Source of the DNA: Epiperipatus broadwayi
Lineage: Eukaryota > Onychophora > Udeonychophora > Euonychophora > Peripatidae
DNA length: 64,000 nt
NCBI GenBank assembly: GCA_028023455.1
Contig: JAQFVV010000274.1
Span: 120,001 to 184,000, forward strand
Reading direction: 5' to 3'
Positions 1 to 11,200 of the stretch are shown here, one piece after another. How positions within the stretch are numbered: position 1 is the stretch's first letter; every line of letters starts with the position of its first letter. Both the position numbers and the translations under genes were made by a program. Under the pieces are notes generated by a model. It saw only the letters and a list, made by a program, of their open reading frames with translations, did not search any database and was not told where the DNA came from.

Positions 1-510
1 TCACATTATTTCAAGTCGCCGTAATTTTTAAATTGTTAATTACAATTAAAAATCAGATTTTAATTTTTAATTGTCAAATTTAATTGTGCCCACTGCTATT
101 ACTGACCTTTTAAAAATAAACTTGTGGACACTAAATGATTAATAATTGATTACGTTCTTTTTTAAAAAGCAAAAACAGAATGTGATTTAAAATGCAAAAT
201 TAACATGCACAATGTTTGAACAAATTTACATTATAATCTTGTAAAATTTAATGTGTGTATACATAAAATGTGGAAATCATGATTTTTAATTTCATTATTG
301 CATAAAATCTTACTATTATAAAGCACTGAAAATATTGAAATTACTAAATTGAAAGTCGAATTCCAATAATGTGCTATTACTTTCAATATACGCAAAATTT
401 ATTATTTAAAGTAATAGTGCAATATCGGAGTTCGACTTCCAGTGAAACACGAATCGCGTAACTTCAAAATCGTGTTAAATAAGTCCGCGTAAAAAGAGAC
501 CCAGGTGTAT
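1..510. repeat. Dispersed repeat A, copy 1
   Basis: This AT-rich non-coding block recurs in the same orientation at about 35,755-36,237 with only small differences and a few indels. In both places it ends in a segment resembling gtaaaaagagacccaggtg and is followed by the hammerhead-bearing terminal repeat of the first PLE family, though in opposite orientations. It may be an outer part of that element or a separate older repeat used as a target. No ORF of note. Confidence 0.75.
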
Positions 511-525
511 ATAATAAAAACACAA

Positions 526-585
526 TTACTCCTATAAAACTGCTTTAATATTTCAACCAGCAGACTGGTTTTTATCAGAAAGCAA
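526..585 (-). ncRNA. Hammerhead-ribozyme-like fold, decayed copy
   Basis: On the minus strand: TTGCTTT, then CTGATAA (canonical box CTGATGA, so the essential G8 is A here), one extra A, a perfect 6-bp stem AACCAG/CTGGTT with loop TCTG, box GAAA, a weak AT-rich helix III, and GGAGTAA that can pair with TTGCTTT to close helix I. The fold matches the hammerhead layout known from PLE terminal repeats, but the box substitution should inactivate this copy. Confidence 0.5.
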
Positions 586-880
586 AATGGCTACTTACAG
601 AAATTAACCGCTAAAATATTACAGACAGTTACGTATTAGATAACAAAACAAATACTAAAAAAATACTAAAAAAATTATTTCACAAAAAACTTATTTTAAA
701 AAACTAAACCCATACATACATTATTATTATATATTAAAATATATCAAAAAACAAAAACAAAATAATAAAAATATATTATTATATATGTACACACTAAAAA
801 AAAACTATATATTTTCTACTATATGTATTTTACTATATACATATATATCTTATGCACATATATTTTTTATATTTATTTTA
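526..880 (-). repeat. PLE terminal repeat (inverted partner of 4,715-5,015)
   Basis: The reverse complement of this block matches 4,715-5,015 and 36,360-36,665: the core around the hammerhead-like fold, the segment reading taatattttagcg, then a long AT-rich stretch. It is thus one arm of an inverted pair enclosing the PLE genes. PLE terminal repeats (pLTRs) are known in direct or inverted orientation. Positions 720-870 are mostly low-complexity A/T. Confidence 0.75.
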
Positions 881-1003
881 CTTCATGCTAGTCCACCTAT
901 AAAATAATCATTTAGGAAACAAAAAATAATTATTTAGGAAATAAAAAAACAAATCCCTAGGAAACCAGGTAATTCAAAGATGTGATAGTACCTATATTCA
1001 TTT

Positions 1004-1524
1004 TCATCCCATGAGGATGTAATGTCTTAAATTTAAAAAGAAAAAAACTCTCCTGTTTTTTTCTCTCATGGAAGAAAAATTATCTTCCAATATAACCACT
1101 CTTAAATCATTAATCGAGTGATCAGGTAAACTGAAATGTTTAGAAACTGGTATATCTTCATTTTTATGTAAAATATCAAACCTACGGTTGGTCCTTCTAA
1201 TATACATTCTATTAAATATACCAAGTTTATTCTTTTACAATTGACATAGTTGGGGATATACCATTTAAAACCATTAATGGTATCTCCCTGAACCATCTTT
1301 GTAACAATAATATGTTTGCATGTAAGACATCTCTTATCCCCACATGAAAAACATCCCTTTTCTGACACAAAATTAGTGCCAAAAACTGTCCTTACAAGTC
1401 TATCCCTAAGTGTGCTATGTCTATGATATACAGCTTTAGGTGGATAGGGAAAAACAGATCTCAGATAATCTGTGGAATTTAATATATTAAAATATTTCCA
1501 TAATATTTGGTTAATATTAGGCAA
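1004..1524 (-). pseudogene. GIY-YIG endonuclease end of PLE copy 1
   Basis: The minus strand encodes a Cys-rich linker (CFSCGDKRCLTC followed by H, about residues 60-72 of the 1,102-1,524 frame), then IPNYVNCK and LVYLIEC, the start of a GIY-YIG nuclease core, before the frame is lost. The rest of the domain continues in another frame at 1,004-1,207 (SKHF, DLRVVILEDNF). The corresponding part of copy 2 (34,614-35,015, plus strand) reads straight through, which confirms the frameshift here. In PLEs this domain nicks target DNA for target-primed reverse transcription. Confidence 0.8.
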
Positions 1525-1557
1525 ATCATTGAAGGTAAGAACCAGTGGGTATATTTA

Positions 1558-2700
1558 TCAACTGACTCTTTTCTCAGATAGAAGAAGTTCCTGCCTTTCA
1601 ACTTCCGAAGATTTTACCACTGCCCTATCTAACAGTCCTTTAGGATATTTTATATTGATAAATTTATTATACAAAACCTTGTTATTTTGCTGAAGAAATC
1701 CCTGATCACTGCAAATTCTTTTAATCCTTAAAAATTGACTGTAAGGGATATTAGTGCTTGGGGTGATTACTATAAAAATGTAGGTAAGCATGACTATCAG
1801 TTGGCTTCCTATATATATTAGTACTAAGAATACCATCACTACAAGTAATCTCAACATCAAGAAAAAAACCATTGTTTTAGAAAAATTCATTGAAAATTGT
1901 ATATTATTATTAAAATTATTTAGATAATCGAAAAATGTATGAAGTTCTTCTTCATTGTATGGCCAGATCATAAAGACATCATCTATATATCTCAGCCAAG
2001 TATGATGTTTAAGACTAGCCTTCTCAAGTATAGAGCTTTCCAATTGAGCCGTAAAAATGTTTGCATAATTTGGTGCCATTTTTGTTCCCATTGCAGTACC
2101 TTGCCTCTGTAGATAATAAATAGAATTAAAAACAAAATAATTATTCTTTAAGATTAAATTTTCTAATTCAACAATAGTCATAATTCTGTGCTTACAATAT
2201 TCTTTCCCTTTTAAAACAGATTCAATCGCTCTAATTCCATCTTCATGGGGTATATTAGTATACAATGATGTAATGTCTAATGTCACCAAAAAACATTCAC
2301 TCGGTAGTATCGATTTGACATTCTCCAAAATAGAAAGAAAATGAGTTGTATCCCTAACATAAGAATCAAATGATGGAGGAATATCACGTATAAGACTATC
2401 TACATATGCTGACATTTTCTCAGTAGAACATCCAATGCTTGCTACTATAGGCCTACCAGGGCAACCAGGTTTATGAATCTTGGGTAGAATGTAAAACTTA
2501 CTGGATTTATTTGAGTTTGGTAATAAAAAAATATATGTATCCCTATCAAGTAGACCCCGTACTCTCATATCCTTCAGGCTGGATAGCACACCTTTAAATA
2601 ATTTATCAACAATAACCTGTGTTATAGGTTCATGAAAAATCCTATCATTTAAAAGAAGTAAGGCTTTATTCATCTAATCATCCCTATTCATAATTACAAT
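1558..2700 (-). pseudogene. PLE reverse transcriptase core, copy 1
   Basis: The longest PLE frame (371 codons) shows the RT motifs in order: FYILPKIHKP and RPIVAS (about residues 61-79), LDITSLYTNIP with the first catalytic Asp (about 133), QGTAMGTKMAP (about 191-201) and the catalytic box YIDD (about 230). The thumb motif YRKPTDSHAYL lies near 1,780-1,830 in a different frame and the original frame resumes afterwards, so two compensating frameshifts are present. FYILPKIHKP and the FLDV/YRKPT block are typical of PLE RTs. The gene would copy element RNA into DNA at the nicked target; here it is inactive. Confidence 0.88.
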
Positions 2701-3524
2701 TGTTCCACCTTTATCAGTTGGTATAATAATAATATCTTCTCTCTTTTCTAAATTATAGAATGCATTTTTTTCAGCTAATGTTAAATTGCTCTTATATTTC
2801 TTGTATTGTTTCTGCTTTATTGCTTTAATAATATCCTGATAAACATTATCAATATATGTATCAAGTAAAATGTTTCTCTGATGTGGAGGTGTCCAACCAG
2901 ACTATTAATGGTATTACATTATTTCCAAAAAATTCTCTTAATCTAAGTCGCCTAACAAAATTATCCAAATCTTGATGTATTTTAAATTCATTTTTTTAGT
3001 AATATGATCGAACTGTTGGGCAAAAAGATAAACCCTTATATAATAATGAGCATTCTGCATCACTAAGTATTGCATCAGATAAATTAATAATATTGCTGTC
3101 TTTCTTTTTAACTAGATTTATCAATATCTCATTAGATGGATTAAACTTGATTTTCCGAAAGATTGTAATTACACGCGGAAGAATTAGTAGACACACGAGT
3201 CACAGATACATTGGCACTACTAGGTAAATTGAATTGTTTTTTTTCTGGCCATACAACAATACCAGCTGAATCTGAAAATGATTGGACAACATCTGTTTCC
3301 AACTCCTTAACTGTTTTAAATCTAGAAACCTTTGAAACATTAAAAACATCAAACAACTTAGCAAATATAGAATAGTTATTTTCTCTAAAAAAATAACCTG
3401 ACTTCCCAGGAAAATCACTCACATTTTTAAACCAATGACTTACTTTTTTAGGAAATTTTGTTACCAATATTCTTTCTTTAGAACAAACCCATTCTTGTAA
3501 TAATTTTTTTTCATCCAATTCCAT
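2700..3524 (-). pseudogene. PLE ORF N-terminal region, copy 1
   Basis: Broken frames upstream of the RT core hold the usual PLE N-terminal landmarks: LSDAECSLLYKGLSFCPT (3,000-3,090), DLDNFVRRLRLREFF (about 2,930-2,975) and IIIPTDKGGTIVIM (about 2,690-2,740), with frameshifts and stops between. A 127-codon open stretch at 3,141-3,524 precedes them and shows no recognisable domain. Continuity with the RT core at 1,558-2,700 and the same strand support one ancestral ORF. Confidence 0.75.
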
Positions 3525-3767
3525 GACATTGTGAATATTAAAATCTATAATTTCTTGTTCAAGTATCTTAACCCTATCAAAAAAGAATCTTTAAGCACAT
3601 ACATTAGTTTGATAGATGTTTGTTCTAATATACTATTTAATAACTGAAACATACAAGCTTATTATATACCTGTGTCTATATATGTAATATATAGGGTATA
3701 TGAGCACACTTTCACACGACCCACCAACTCTCCTCACTATCTCATAACACTGATACACTTGAATATG

Positions 3768-3779
3768 TCCCCCCCCCCC
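3768..3779. repeat. Poly-C tract
   Basis: A run of about ten C in an otherwise AT-rich PLE remnant; replication slippage or a sequencing artefact. Confidence 0.7.
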
Positions 3780-4704
3780 GGTAGATGATCTATGTTAGAA
3801 TTAATTTTGATTGTAAGACTTTTAGGAACAACATTATTATCAATGAAAAATACAAAATTATCAATGTGCTGCCTGTATTTTATTAACTTGTCAAACAATT
3901 TCATAAGTTTAAGAAATATTGTACTATGAAATGTCGGTCACTTATTTGTATCAAGCTTATTATGATCTTGTCTATTCTGCACATGTAAAGATGATCGCTT
4001 AGGAATCACCCCTGTATTAATCACTGGTACCATATCTTTTAGTTGCATTTCCAAACAAGATTTATTATGACCTGCTTCAATCTCTGAACTAAAAATAGTG
4101 TGTTGGTGTGCATCAAAAAATACATTATATTTTGTTGATTATTACTATCCTCTTGTATACCCAGTTTCCTACTAACAGCATCCATACATTTGGAGTCACT
4201 AATGTTACAAATATTTTGTTCAATTGCTAAATTACAATCAACATTTTGTTTAATTTCAGAAATAGTTTGGGTTAAAAACTCCTTCTGTTGGGAAATGTTA
4301 AAAATCAAGTCATCCAAAGAAAAATTAAAGGAAATATCTTTCATTTCCATATAAGTTTCTTTGCCATTTTTTGATATTGCCTCAATTGGTGATTCCTCTA
4401 AAAAATCAAGCTTCACAAGTCTAGGTGGGACTTCTAGATCATCATGTGGTGTATTAGTTGGTGATCCATAAAAAAAGACACAGTCATCAATCAATTCAGT
4501 TTGGGTTCCCCTTTCATATGTTTTGATGCCCTCAGTTTGAATACCCATATCCAACAATGTATTATTTGTCTGTAGATTATTATTCAGATTATCATTATTA
4601 TGTGCATTATCATTATTATGTAAAACATCATTATCATGTAGATTATAGTTCATTAAGGAAATTATGTATTTAAAACCATTAGCTAAACATTTTTCACCAT
4701 TCAT
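3780..4704 (-). pseudogene. Upstream PLE ORF, SGNH-end plus Asn-rich and TQT region, copy 1
   Basis: The 221-codon frame begins at the end of an SGNH-hydrolase motif (KCLANGFKYII aligns with the region after DGLHL in copy 2 at 34,180-34,240). It continues with an Asn/His-rich linker, two GIQTE/GTQTE motifs (about residues 53-72), an acidic segment and an amphipathic region. Past its stop, other frames run on to HIDNFVFFIDNNVVPKSL (about 3,800-3,870), which resembles the IPKGL motif in PLE N-termini. The upstream SGNH part is missing, cut off where the terminal repeat begins at about 4,710. The same ORF is longer at 33,575-34,628. Confidence 0.65.
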
Positions 4705-4714
4705 ATATAATAAT

Positions 4715-5015
4715 ATATTTTTATTATTTTTTTTATTGTTTTTTGATATATTTTAATATATAATAATGTATGTATGGTTTTAGTTTTTTAAAATGTTTTT
4801 TGTGAAATAATTTTTTTAGTATTTTTTATACAAAGTTTTGTAAATATATATATATTTATACAAAGTTTTTAAATATTTTTAGCCTATAGGAATTAGTTTT
4901 GTTATCTGATAAGTAACTGTCTGTAATATTTTAGCGCTTAATTTCTGTAGCCATTTTGCTTTCTGATGAAAATATTAAAGCAGTTTTATAGAAGTAATTC
5001 TGTGTTTTTATTTTT
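4715..5015 (+). repeat. PLE terminal repeat, right copy
   Basis: Inverted relative to 526-880 and parallel to 36,360-36,665. It starts in AT-rich sequence, passes a short internal duplication of tacaaagttttgtaaat, then the segment before the hammerhead-like site. At 4,963-4,969 the box CTGATGA is intact, but about 18 nt holding stem II are deleted compared with 36,590-36,617, so the fold is destroyed. It abuts the truncated SGNH ORF. Confidence 0.75.
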
Positions 5016-5689
5016 CCTTTAGTTAGTTCGTATGTTTATTATATATATATATATACGTATGCTCAAATGAGTTGCAGTCCAATCTTCCCTCAATGTACAG
5101 TAGTACAGTACCTTCACTGGATCACAAGCTTATAAACCCTGAGAGAGCTGCTTAGGGTGCTTTAAAATCATATTAAGACCCATGCAGTGTTTTAACTCTA
5201 GTCAGCTGCATTTACCTTCAGGTGGCGAAAACCTGGGATCATAGTTGGAAAAAAGAGCAGCACTCAAAAAATCCATGGTAAAAAGTTCTCGAGAGTTATT
5301 TCGCCTGGTCTTATGTTTTCCCATGTTCGAAGTCTCATTCTCGTTTCTTCCCTTCTGGAGTATTAACAACACCGCAGCTCACTTTTTTTCAGATGTGTAA
5401 AATGGATTTGTTTCGTTATCAATTGTTTTGGTAATCCGGTCTGGTAAAACAACACATCCTTAATTCTTTAATTTAGTTAATAGTTTGATATTTTTAATTA
5501 TTTGTAGGGTGTACAGTTTGATTTAATTACCTTTATTTCACTTTAATACTTTTAACTTTATATACATCCCCCCATTTATATAACTGTTAAATATTTATTA
5601 CTTAATGTGTGTGTGCCTTTACTGGCTCTTATTTACATATATACTTACACATATATAACAAGCAATATAATTTTCATTTATAATTATAC
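5016..5689. other. Intergenic AT-rich stretch
   Basis: I see no coding signal here. It holds an (AT)n microsatellite at about 5,040-5,056 and a moderately less AT-rich patch at 5,080-5,400 without an ORF or recognisable repeat partner in the window. Confidence 0.6.
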
Positions 5690-6300
5690 TTTCAATAATA
5701 TCATTCTTATTTATATCCAAATTATTATAAAATATTTTCTGATTCAATAAAGCATTTTTATTTTGATAGACTTTTTTTTAATAGTGAGATTTCAGTTGAT
5801 AATTCAGTAACAATATTTAAAATTCTTTGGACTAAAATGAATGTTTCTTGACAAGGTAAACAATTAGAATCCATTATTGTTAATGTTTTCATTATCACAT
5901 TTACAGTTATTTATACTTCTCAAAATCAACTTCTGTTGATTTAATATTATTATTACCTTCTACTTCAAGATTAATATCTTCTTTTTCTAATCATTTTTGT
6001 CCTATTGAAGTTTTCATTTTTTCTGAATGAAAATTTCCCAGACTTCCCAGACGGAGTTTTTAAAAATTGAGCACTAATATCTTGACTGATAAAACCTCCC
6101 ATTTTGACTACTTTATTAGTATTTATATCCAAACATTTTTCACATATATAATCATGTAACCCATCCATATATTTTTGCAAATCTACTAAATGAGGTTTTA
6201 TTTGAGTTAAATGAAATTTATTTTTACAATTTTTACATGTAATTCTGTTATTTTCCAAAAATTAAATTGCTGCATTTAAAACACGGTGTTCCACCTATAG
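5690..6300 (-). pseudogene. PHD-like zinc finger plus coiled-coil ORF1 remnant
   Basis: The minus strand encodes PCFKC (about 6,272-6,286), a one-base frame change, then ITCKNCKNKFHL and, about 30 residues on, YICEKC (5,971-6,258 frame). This spacing of Cys pairs with a central FH is PHD-finger-like, but the Cys expected four residues after the His is not seen. Downstream in other frames is a heptad-like stretch (ILNIVTELSTEISLLKKSL, about 5,770-5,830). PHD plus coiled coil, sometimes followed by an SGNH esterase, is a known ORF1 layout in CR1/L2-type LINEs. Whether this belonged to a LINE or to the PLE next to it cannot be settled here. Confidence 0.4.
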
Positions 6301-6419
6301 TACGTCCGCGATAATAATAATAATACTAATCCATTTGCATGTGTAGTGCAATTGTCCTCCAAGCTGTAAATTGTTAATAAATAAATAAATAAACATGAAT
6401 GAATATGCTTAGCGCTTTT

Positions 6420-6700
6420 GAAGGGTCCAGACTTCATAATTGTAGCCTAACTCTTAATGAGGTTAATGATATGCACATTTGTGTTGATTATGCTAGACAT
6501 TTCTTTGATAAAGCCTAGCGTGTGTCCTTCCTATTGATGGCGTCTTTGTCTCTGGAAATGAAGAAGGCTTCCTTAACTTTCTTTTGAGATTGTGCCTCTC
6601 TCTGAACATGATTGTGGGATTGTCTGGTACACACTCCTGCTGGCATGTGTTTTGATGCTGAATAAAAACCGAATAAATTGAGGGTTGATTGAGATTCACA
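6420..6700 (-). pseudogene. PLE GIY-YIG C-terminal fragment (second element)
   Basis: The minus-strand frame contains KKVKEAFFISRDKDAINR, which fits the C-terminal helix and Asn motif of PLE GIY-YIG domains (pattern KEA-[IF]-x-I ... INR), followed by a stop and ALSKKC. Upstream residues (CQQECVPDN) show no clear GIY or YIG box. A TAA/ATA-rich microsatellite at 6,305-6,330 may mark the element's 3' end. It differs clearly from the PLE at 520-5,015. Confidence 0.45.
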
Positions 6701-7169
6701 ATAATAATTATTGTTTCAAAAAAGGAACTTTATTCAGGGTAGAAGAGCAGGTTACATTAATATTTTTCGTATACATGTGTTTACATCGATGTTTCTGATG
6801 ATTATGTATATTGAGTCTATTTAAGGTTTCTACAAGTCTTTACAGATATAAACTGGGTGAGCAATGGATTTTGTTCCAGGTTATAATATTAAATTTATGT
6901 CTTTCTTTAAATTGTTTTTCAAAGTTATCTAATTTACATTTGCTTAATTAAGACACATATATACAGTACACACACATATATAAGTAACTATAACTATTAA
7001 ATGGCTGTATTTTTAAGTAATATAATAATTCAAATAAATTTATTTAACACCATATCAAAATTTTAATAAATATATTCTTTACTGGAAGTATTTTCAATTG
7101 TAACATTGACGATCTTTATCAACTATCATTTAGTACAAATTTACACAAAATAAATTTTTTATATTACCC
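6701..7169. other. AT-rich gap between two PLE fragments
   Basis: No ORF, RNA gene or repeat partner recognised. Short dinucleotide-rich patches only. Confidence 0.5.
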
Positions 7170-7510
7170 ATCATTCAATTCATTCAAATGTCCCACAATT
7201 CTGTTGTTTTATATTAGCCGATTGTTTATTCATTAAACCCTCTATTTCTAGATTTTATCATTGCTTCCTTAATTTTTTGTTTTTCATTACTGTTCAACTT
7301 GAATAATTTTTACATCTCTGTTATCAAATTTAAAATCATAATTACACCTTTTATTATGTTCAAAAATAATTGATGGATTATTCATATATATTGAAGTTTT
7401 ATTTCCTTTCTGTATATGTTTATACAATATCCTATGGTCATTATATTGTTTTTGTAATGTACACTTTGATTCACCTATGTATTTCATTCCACAACCCCAT
7501 ATCAATATAT
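7170..7510 (-). pseudogene. PLE GIY-YIG endonuclease fragment (third element)
   Basis: The 72-codon frame carries IWGCGMKYIGES, matching the second half of a GIY-YIG core (KYIGES), then QYNDHRILYKHI and IIFEHNKRC, which match the conserved Arg/His helix. After a frame change IKEAMIKSRNRGFN gives the C-terminal Glu and Asn motifs. Upstream sequence is lost at 7,511, where an LTR-like repeat begins immediately after CAATATAT. The domain nicks DNA in PLE integration; this copy is truncated and frameshifted. Confidence 0.7.
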
Positions 7511-8480
7511 TGTAATAGAATTATAATGCTACGTATGAAAGGATGAAATTAATATAATACAATAGTATGCCTTAACTATATATGAAAAGATATACTTGCT
7601 TTAATCATAATAAAAATGTAATAGAAAATATGATTGCCCTAGTTGATAGTGCCAATTGTAATGGTATATATATATAATCTAAATGAAGAAAGATGAATTC
7701 GCCCAATAGCCATATATACATATAAAGAAAGGTCTTAACAATTGAAATGGCCCCAATTGTTGGGAAAGCCAATTGTAATAGTACGTATAATGGCATCATA
7801 TGAAGAAATGACATAGCTTCCATCATTAAAATTAATATAAATATGATACATATAATACATGTAATATTATGCATGCGTATCAAGAGATAAGAAATTGCCC
7901 TAAAAATAAATACGATAAAATATATTAATTCCAGCCATTGAATATGAGTTACAATAAATCAGGTTATAATGACTAACTTGATTTGAACAAATTACTAATT
8001 TATAAGTTTACAGATAATAAATGACTTATACTATAAAAAAAAATATTACTCATGACTGAATGTATTCTAATCATTACTATACAAAATAAACCTAGATAGT
8101 ACAGAGCATTGACTAAGGCAAATATACTGATTAATTCTCAGGGTTAACTTAACTAATAATTTGATTATATTAAATATAAATTGGAACAAAGGGAATTTTA
8201 TTGAATCCAAAATATATATTCAAAAGTAAGATTACATGTAATTTAATATTTTCATTACTGACGGCTTGTGAAATTAATCTACTAACACAAGGTTATCCTT
8301 TAGTTAAATGGATGAAGTTGTGAAAATTAATAACTGATGTATTAAAAGAGAGAGAGAAAAAAATAGGGAATAATAAATTTCAAATAAAACTCGAAGTCAT
8401 TCTTTTATATAAAACAAATGATATAAGCTTTATTTCAAGATTGTGATTTTATATGTTTATAATAGCACAAATATATATTG
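7511..8480 (-). repeat. LTR-like repeat inserted in a PLE
   Basis: It starts TGTAATAG right after ATATAT and shares blocks with 22,057-22,650, including gggaattttattgaatcca and, some 180-200 bp further, an aagtcatt...acaaatg...ctttattt block. The edge resembles the LTR-like repeats at 10,560, 14,735, 25,916, 30,861 and 48,620. The first 350 bp hold three imperfect internal repeats around ccaattgtaat. The right end is uncertain. Orientation is inferred from the gag-bearing copies. Confidence 0.45.
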
Positions 8481-10520
8481 AAACGATTCCCACCTTAGTC
8501 AGTGTACGTTTTCGTTTTTAAAATTTTATTTCGGCTGAATTCAAACCTTTATCTTTATCAAACACACTTTTCTACAGTTATTCTTTCTTTCCGCGAGTGA
8601 ATTTCTACAGTGATGCATGTATTACTGATGGCCCTTCTCATAAGAAGTTTTTCTCGTAAAAATCGAGTCATTCACCCCATATACGAAGTTTTCCCGAACT
8701 TTGAGTCATTCAAAGGGGTAAGTGAAGCAACTGACAGCAGAACATACGCATATCAGGTAATGAAATTGAACCCTCCCAGCTTTAACTTAACTTTTAATTA
8801 GACCTCTACATTTATGGACAACGAATATCTTTTTTTTTGTTCATTGCCAAGCGCCAATCTCGTTATTTAACAAGAATTGTAGGGTCTATCAAATATTTAT
8901 TTGATTCAGCCTTTTAATGAGTTGCCCGCCTCAATGCTCAGGGTGTGGTAGCGCCTTGCGCCAGAGAAGAAATGAAGGTGAACGAAGTTTCAAATCAATT
9001 CTTTCTATAGCTATCTTCTTTCTTTTATTCCCATTAAAGTTTAAACTAAACCTTTTTCAATCCTCATATACCTTTCTGTCTAATCTGTCTCACTTTAAAT
9101 TATCATTAAATTCACATCAGCATGCACGTGTATAAGATTTTGGAAATATTAAATTCTCTAACGGGTATCGCACTAAATCAATAATTTAATTACAGATCTA
9201 CTAATACTTATTCAAAAAACATAATCAATAAATGGCACACATATACATATAATAAATATTTTTAATGAATTATTATTAAGGAGAAAACAACAAAAGAAAA
9301 AATTTAATAATACAGGTATATTATGAAATATTCTCGCAATTAGGTTGGATTAACTTTAAAAGAAATTTAAAATGGCATAATACGTGTATATTTACCGGTA
9401 TAATATAATTTGAATAACTTGCATATGTGTTTCCAAGTGCACTCGCAAAACAATTCCGGGGATCCTGCCTAGGCAAATATGGCATCCATCGCTTCCACTT
9501 AACATTTCATTCCTTTAGTCCCTCTAAAGTGGCGTCTTCAATCTACTGTTCCTTCTTCTTTTGGCTTAATTCCGGTATGGCAGATGATCTACACTGGATT
9601 CAAATAGCTTCCATTATGAAGGGCAATTGGAGATGTTAACTGTGGTGTGTTTTTACGTGGCATATATATAAAATGGCTGGAGTCCGAACACCGACCAGGC
9701 ACGATGGTGATTTTACCCCATGCGATCCACGAGGTCACTTATATATGTAGTTCAGTTCGCACAATTTACTTCTGCCACTGTCTACTTTTCAGCTAATGTA
9801 ACAGCTTCTAATAAATTTTCTTCAATAAAAACTTAGAATATCTGCACTTCTTACGTGTCAGACTATCGGAGCTCAACTGTCTGTTTTTTCAAATTAATTA
9901 ATCAATCCGAGTTGCCTTTTTCGTTATTGCTGGTATTCCTTTGTTTCAAAAATAGATTTTCTTATAAAAATGTTAACAAAAGGAAAATCACTTAGCGATA
10001 TTGACTTTTACTTATCTAACTCTTTTTTTAAATTCCTAAACTTTTAATTACAAATCCTTTTGTCGACTTTAACCAAACAAAAGAGATCGAAAATAGTTCA
10101 ATAACGAATGGCATTCCATGTTCATTTTTCTTAATCAAAATTATTTCTGAAAAATCCATTTAATTAAAACAAACACACAAAAAAATATATCCATTCAAGC
10201 AGTTGGATTTTGCTTTCTTTCTTTTTCTTTCTTTTTATTGAACAAATGAGATCCGTTTGGCCCAATTATTCAGGAAGTTTATACTCACAAAAGAAACTTT
10301 TCTTTTACTTGCTTTAAAATCTTCTAAATTTTTACTTTCTTGTTCTCAACAATAACATTTACCTACATATACGTATGCCACTTACAAAATATGCCCACAC
10401 CACTCGTTCCAGCAAATACACGTGCGCTTGATCTGTGCGACTTTTGCAAATAATTATATAATACTAGTAATATATAAATAAATAAAAAAAAATTATCTAC
10501 AAACTACATTTTCGTTCCTT
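8481..10520. other. Long stretch without recognisable gene
   Basis: Short ORFs here (for example 8,610-8,801 and 8,917-9,135) show no domain, repeat partner or codon pattern that I trust. The segment 8,580-8,960 and 9,430-9,880 is less AT-rich than its surroundings and could be old LTR or exon material. One block that looks like an LTR promoter and polyadenylation region is listed separately. Confidence 0.5.
9655..9850 (+). promoter_or_regulatory. LTR-like TATA and polyadenylation block
   Basis: A TATA-like box (catatatataaaatgg, about 9,660-9,675) is followed about 140-160 bp later by AATAAA-type signals (taataaattt near 9,809 and caataaaaac near 9,825). That TATA-to-AATAAA spacing is typical of a retroelement R region. 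No TG...CA ends or partner copy were found, so it may equally be chance. Confidence 0.3.
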
Positions 10521-10554
10521 TTGTAACAGGGTTTGAACCCAGTTCCTGTTACAA
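10521..10554. repeat. Hairpin at LTR edge, copy 1
   Basis: TTGTAACAGG pairs with CCTGTTACAA (10 bp) around a loop containing gtttgaaccc, six nucleotides before an LTR-like edge. A diverged copy with a compensatory base-pair change lies at 30,824-30,855 at the same distance from another LTR edge. Confidence 0.7.
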
Positions 10555-10559
10555 TATAT

Positions 10560-11200
10560 TGTGCCAGTTGAATGTGTATATTGGTTTAACCCAGTTTAAA
10601 GACTAGGCGAAAGTACCTCGAGGCCACTCATACCTGAGATATAAAAATCAAGACTATTATGGCCTCTGCCCTATTCGTCTATTTTCGAGTCTAACCACGA
10701 ACTAACAACATATATGAGACCCACAAATTATTTTATAACCCTGGTCCAAGCTTAGCATCAGGGAGTGACAATGGACTAGAATACTTAAAGAACGAAAACA
10801 TGTTAAATGTGCACATAATATAACATGAGTTAAGTGTTTGTGCATGCTTGGATCAACGGACAATTAACATAAAAGGTTTAAAGAAAATTATAAGACAAAA
10901 GCTTTTGTTTTAAATTAGATTCTTTAATAAATATAGTTTAAAATATTATAAATGTTTTAAATATCTCCGCCATTCCCCAATTGATCACTGATGAATAATT
11001 TTCACAATGAGATGGTTGCGATTACATAATATTTTGCGGTCTAAGTATTTTCCAATTTAAATAAATTGATCAACTCGTGTTCCCTCGATAAAGCAAAATT
11101 GAAATAACTTGCACAAAGAATTCTAGTTGCTTTGTGCTTTATAAATAAATTAAAATATTTAAAGGTTTTTTTAAATAACTAATATTTAAATGTGGAATGA
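10560..11200 (-). repeat. LTR-like repeat, left end of gag element 1
   Basis: Begins TGTGCCAG after ATATAT. It shares with 25,916-26,400 the edge and the blocks aaagtacctcga and ctctgccctatt, and ends the same way as other copies, with an AATAAA-like sequence on the minus strand near 10,920-10,935. The 4,175-bp spacing to the similar edge at 14,735 frames the gag remnant at 12,982-13,979. Read on the minus strand it would be the 3' LTR. The right end is approximate. Confidence 0.55.

Larger units (their letters stand above)
520..5015 (-). mobile_element. Penelope-like element, family 1 copy 1 (degenerate)
   Basis: Read on the minus strand, the order is terminal repeat, remnant of an ORF with an SGNH-hydrolase C-terminus, PLE N-terminal motifs, reverse transcriptase, Cys/His linker, GIY-YIG endonuclease, AT-rich tail and inverted terminal repeat. 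RT plus C-terminal GIY-YIG, with terminal repeats that may be inverted, is the hallmark of endonuclease-positive PLEs. Coding is broken by several frameshifts and stops, so the copy is dead. The left boundary near 520 is where similarity to the 4,715-5,015 repeat begins; the right boundary is where that repeat stops. Confidence 0.85.

Noticed and set aside
8610-8801. 63-codon ORF near possible splice donors (ggtaagtg, caggtaatg)
   Set aside because: No domain, no matching acceptor or further coding exon, and the ORF length is ordinary for chance.
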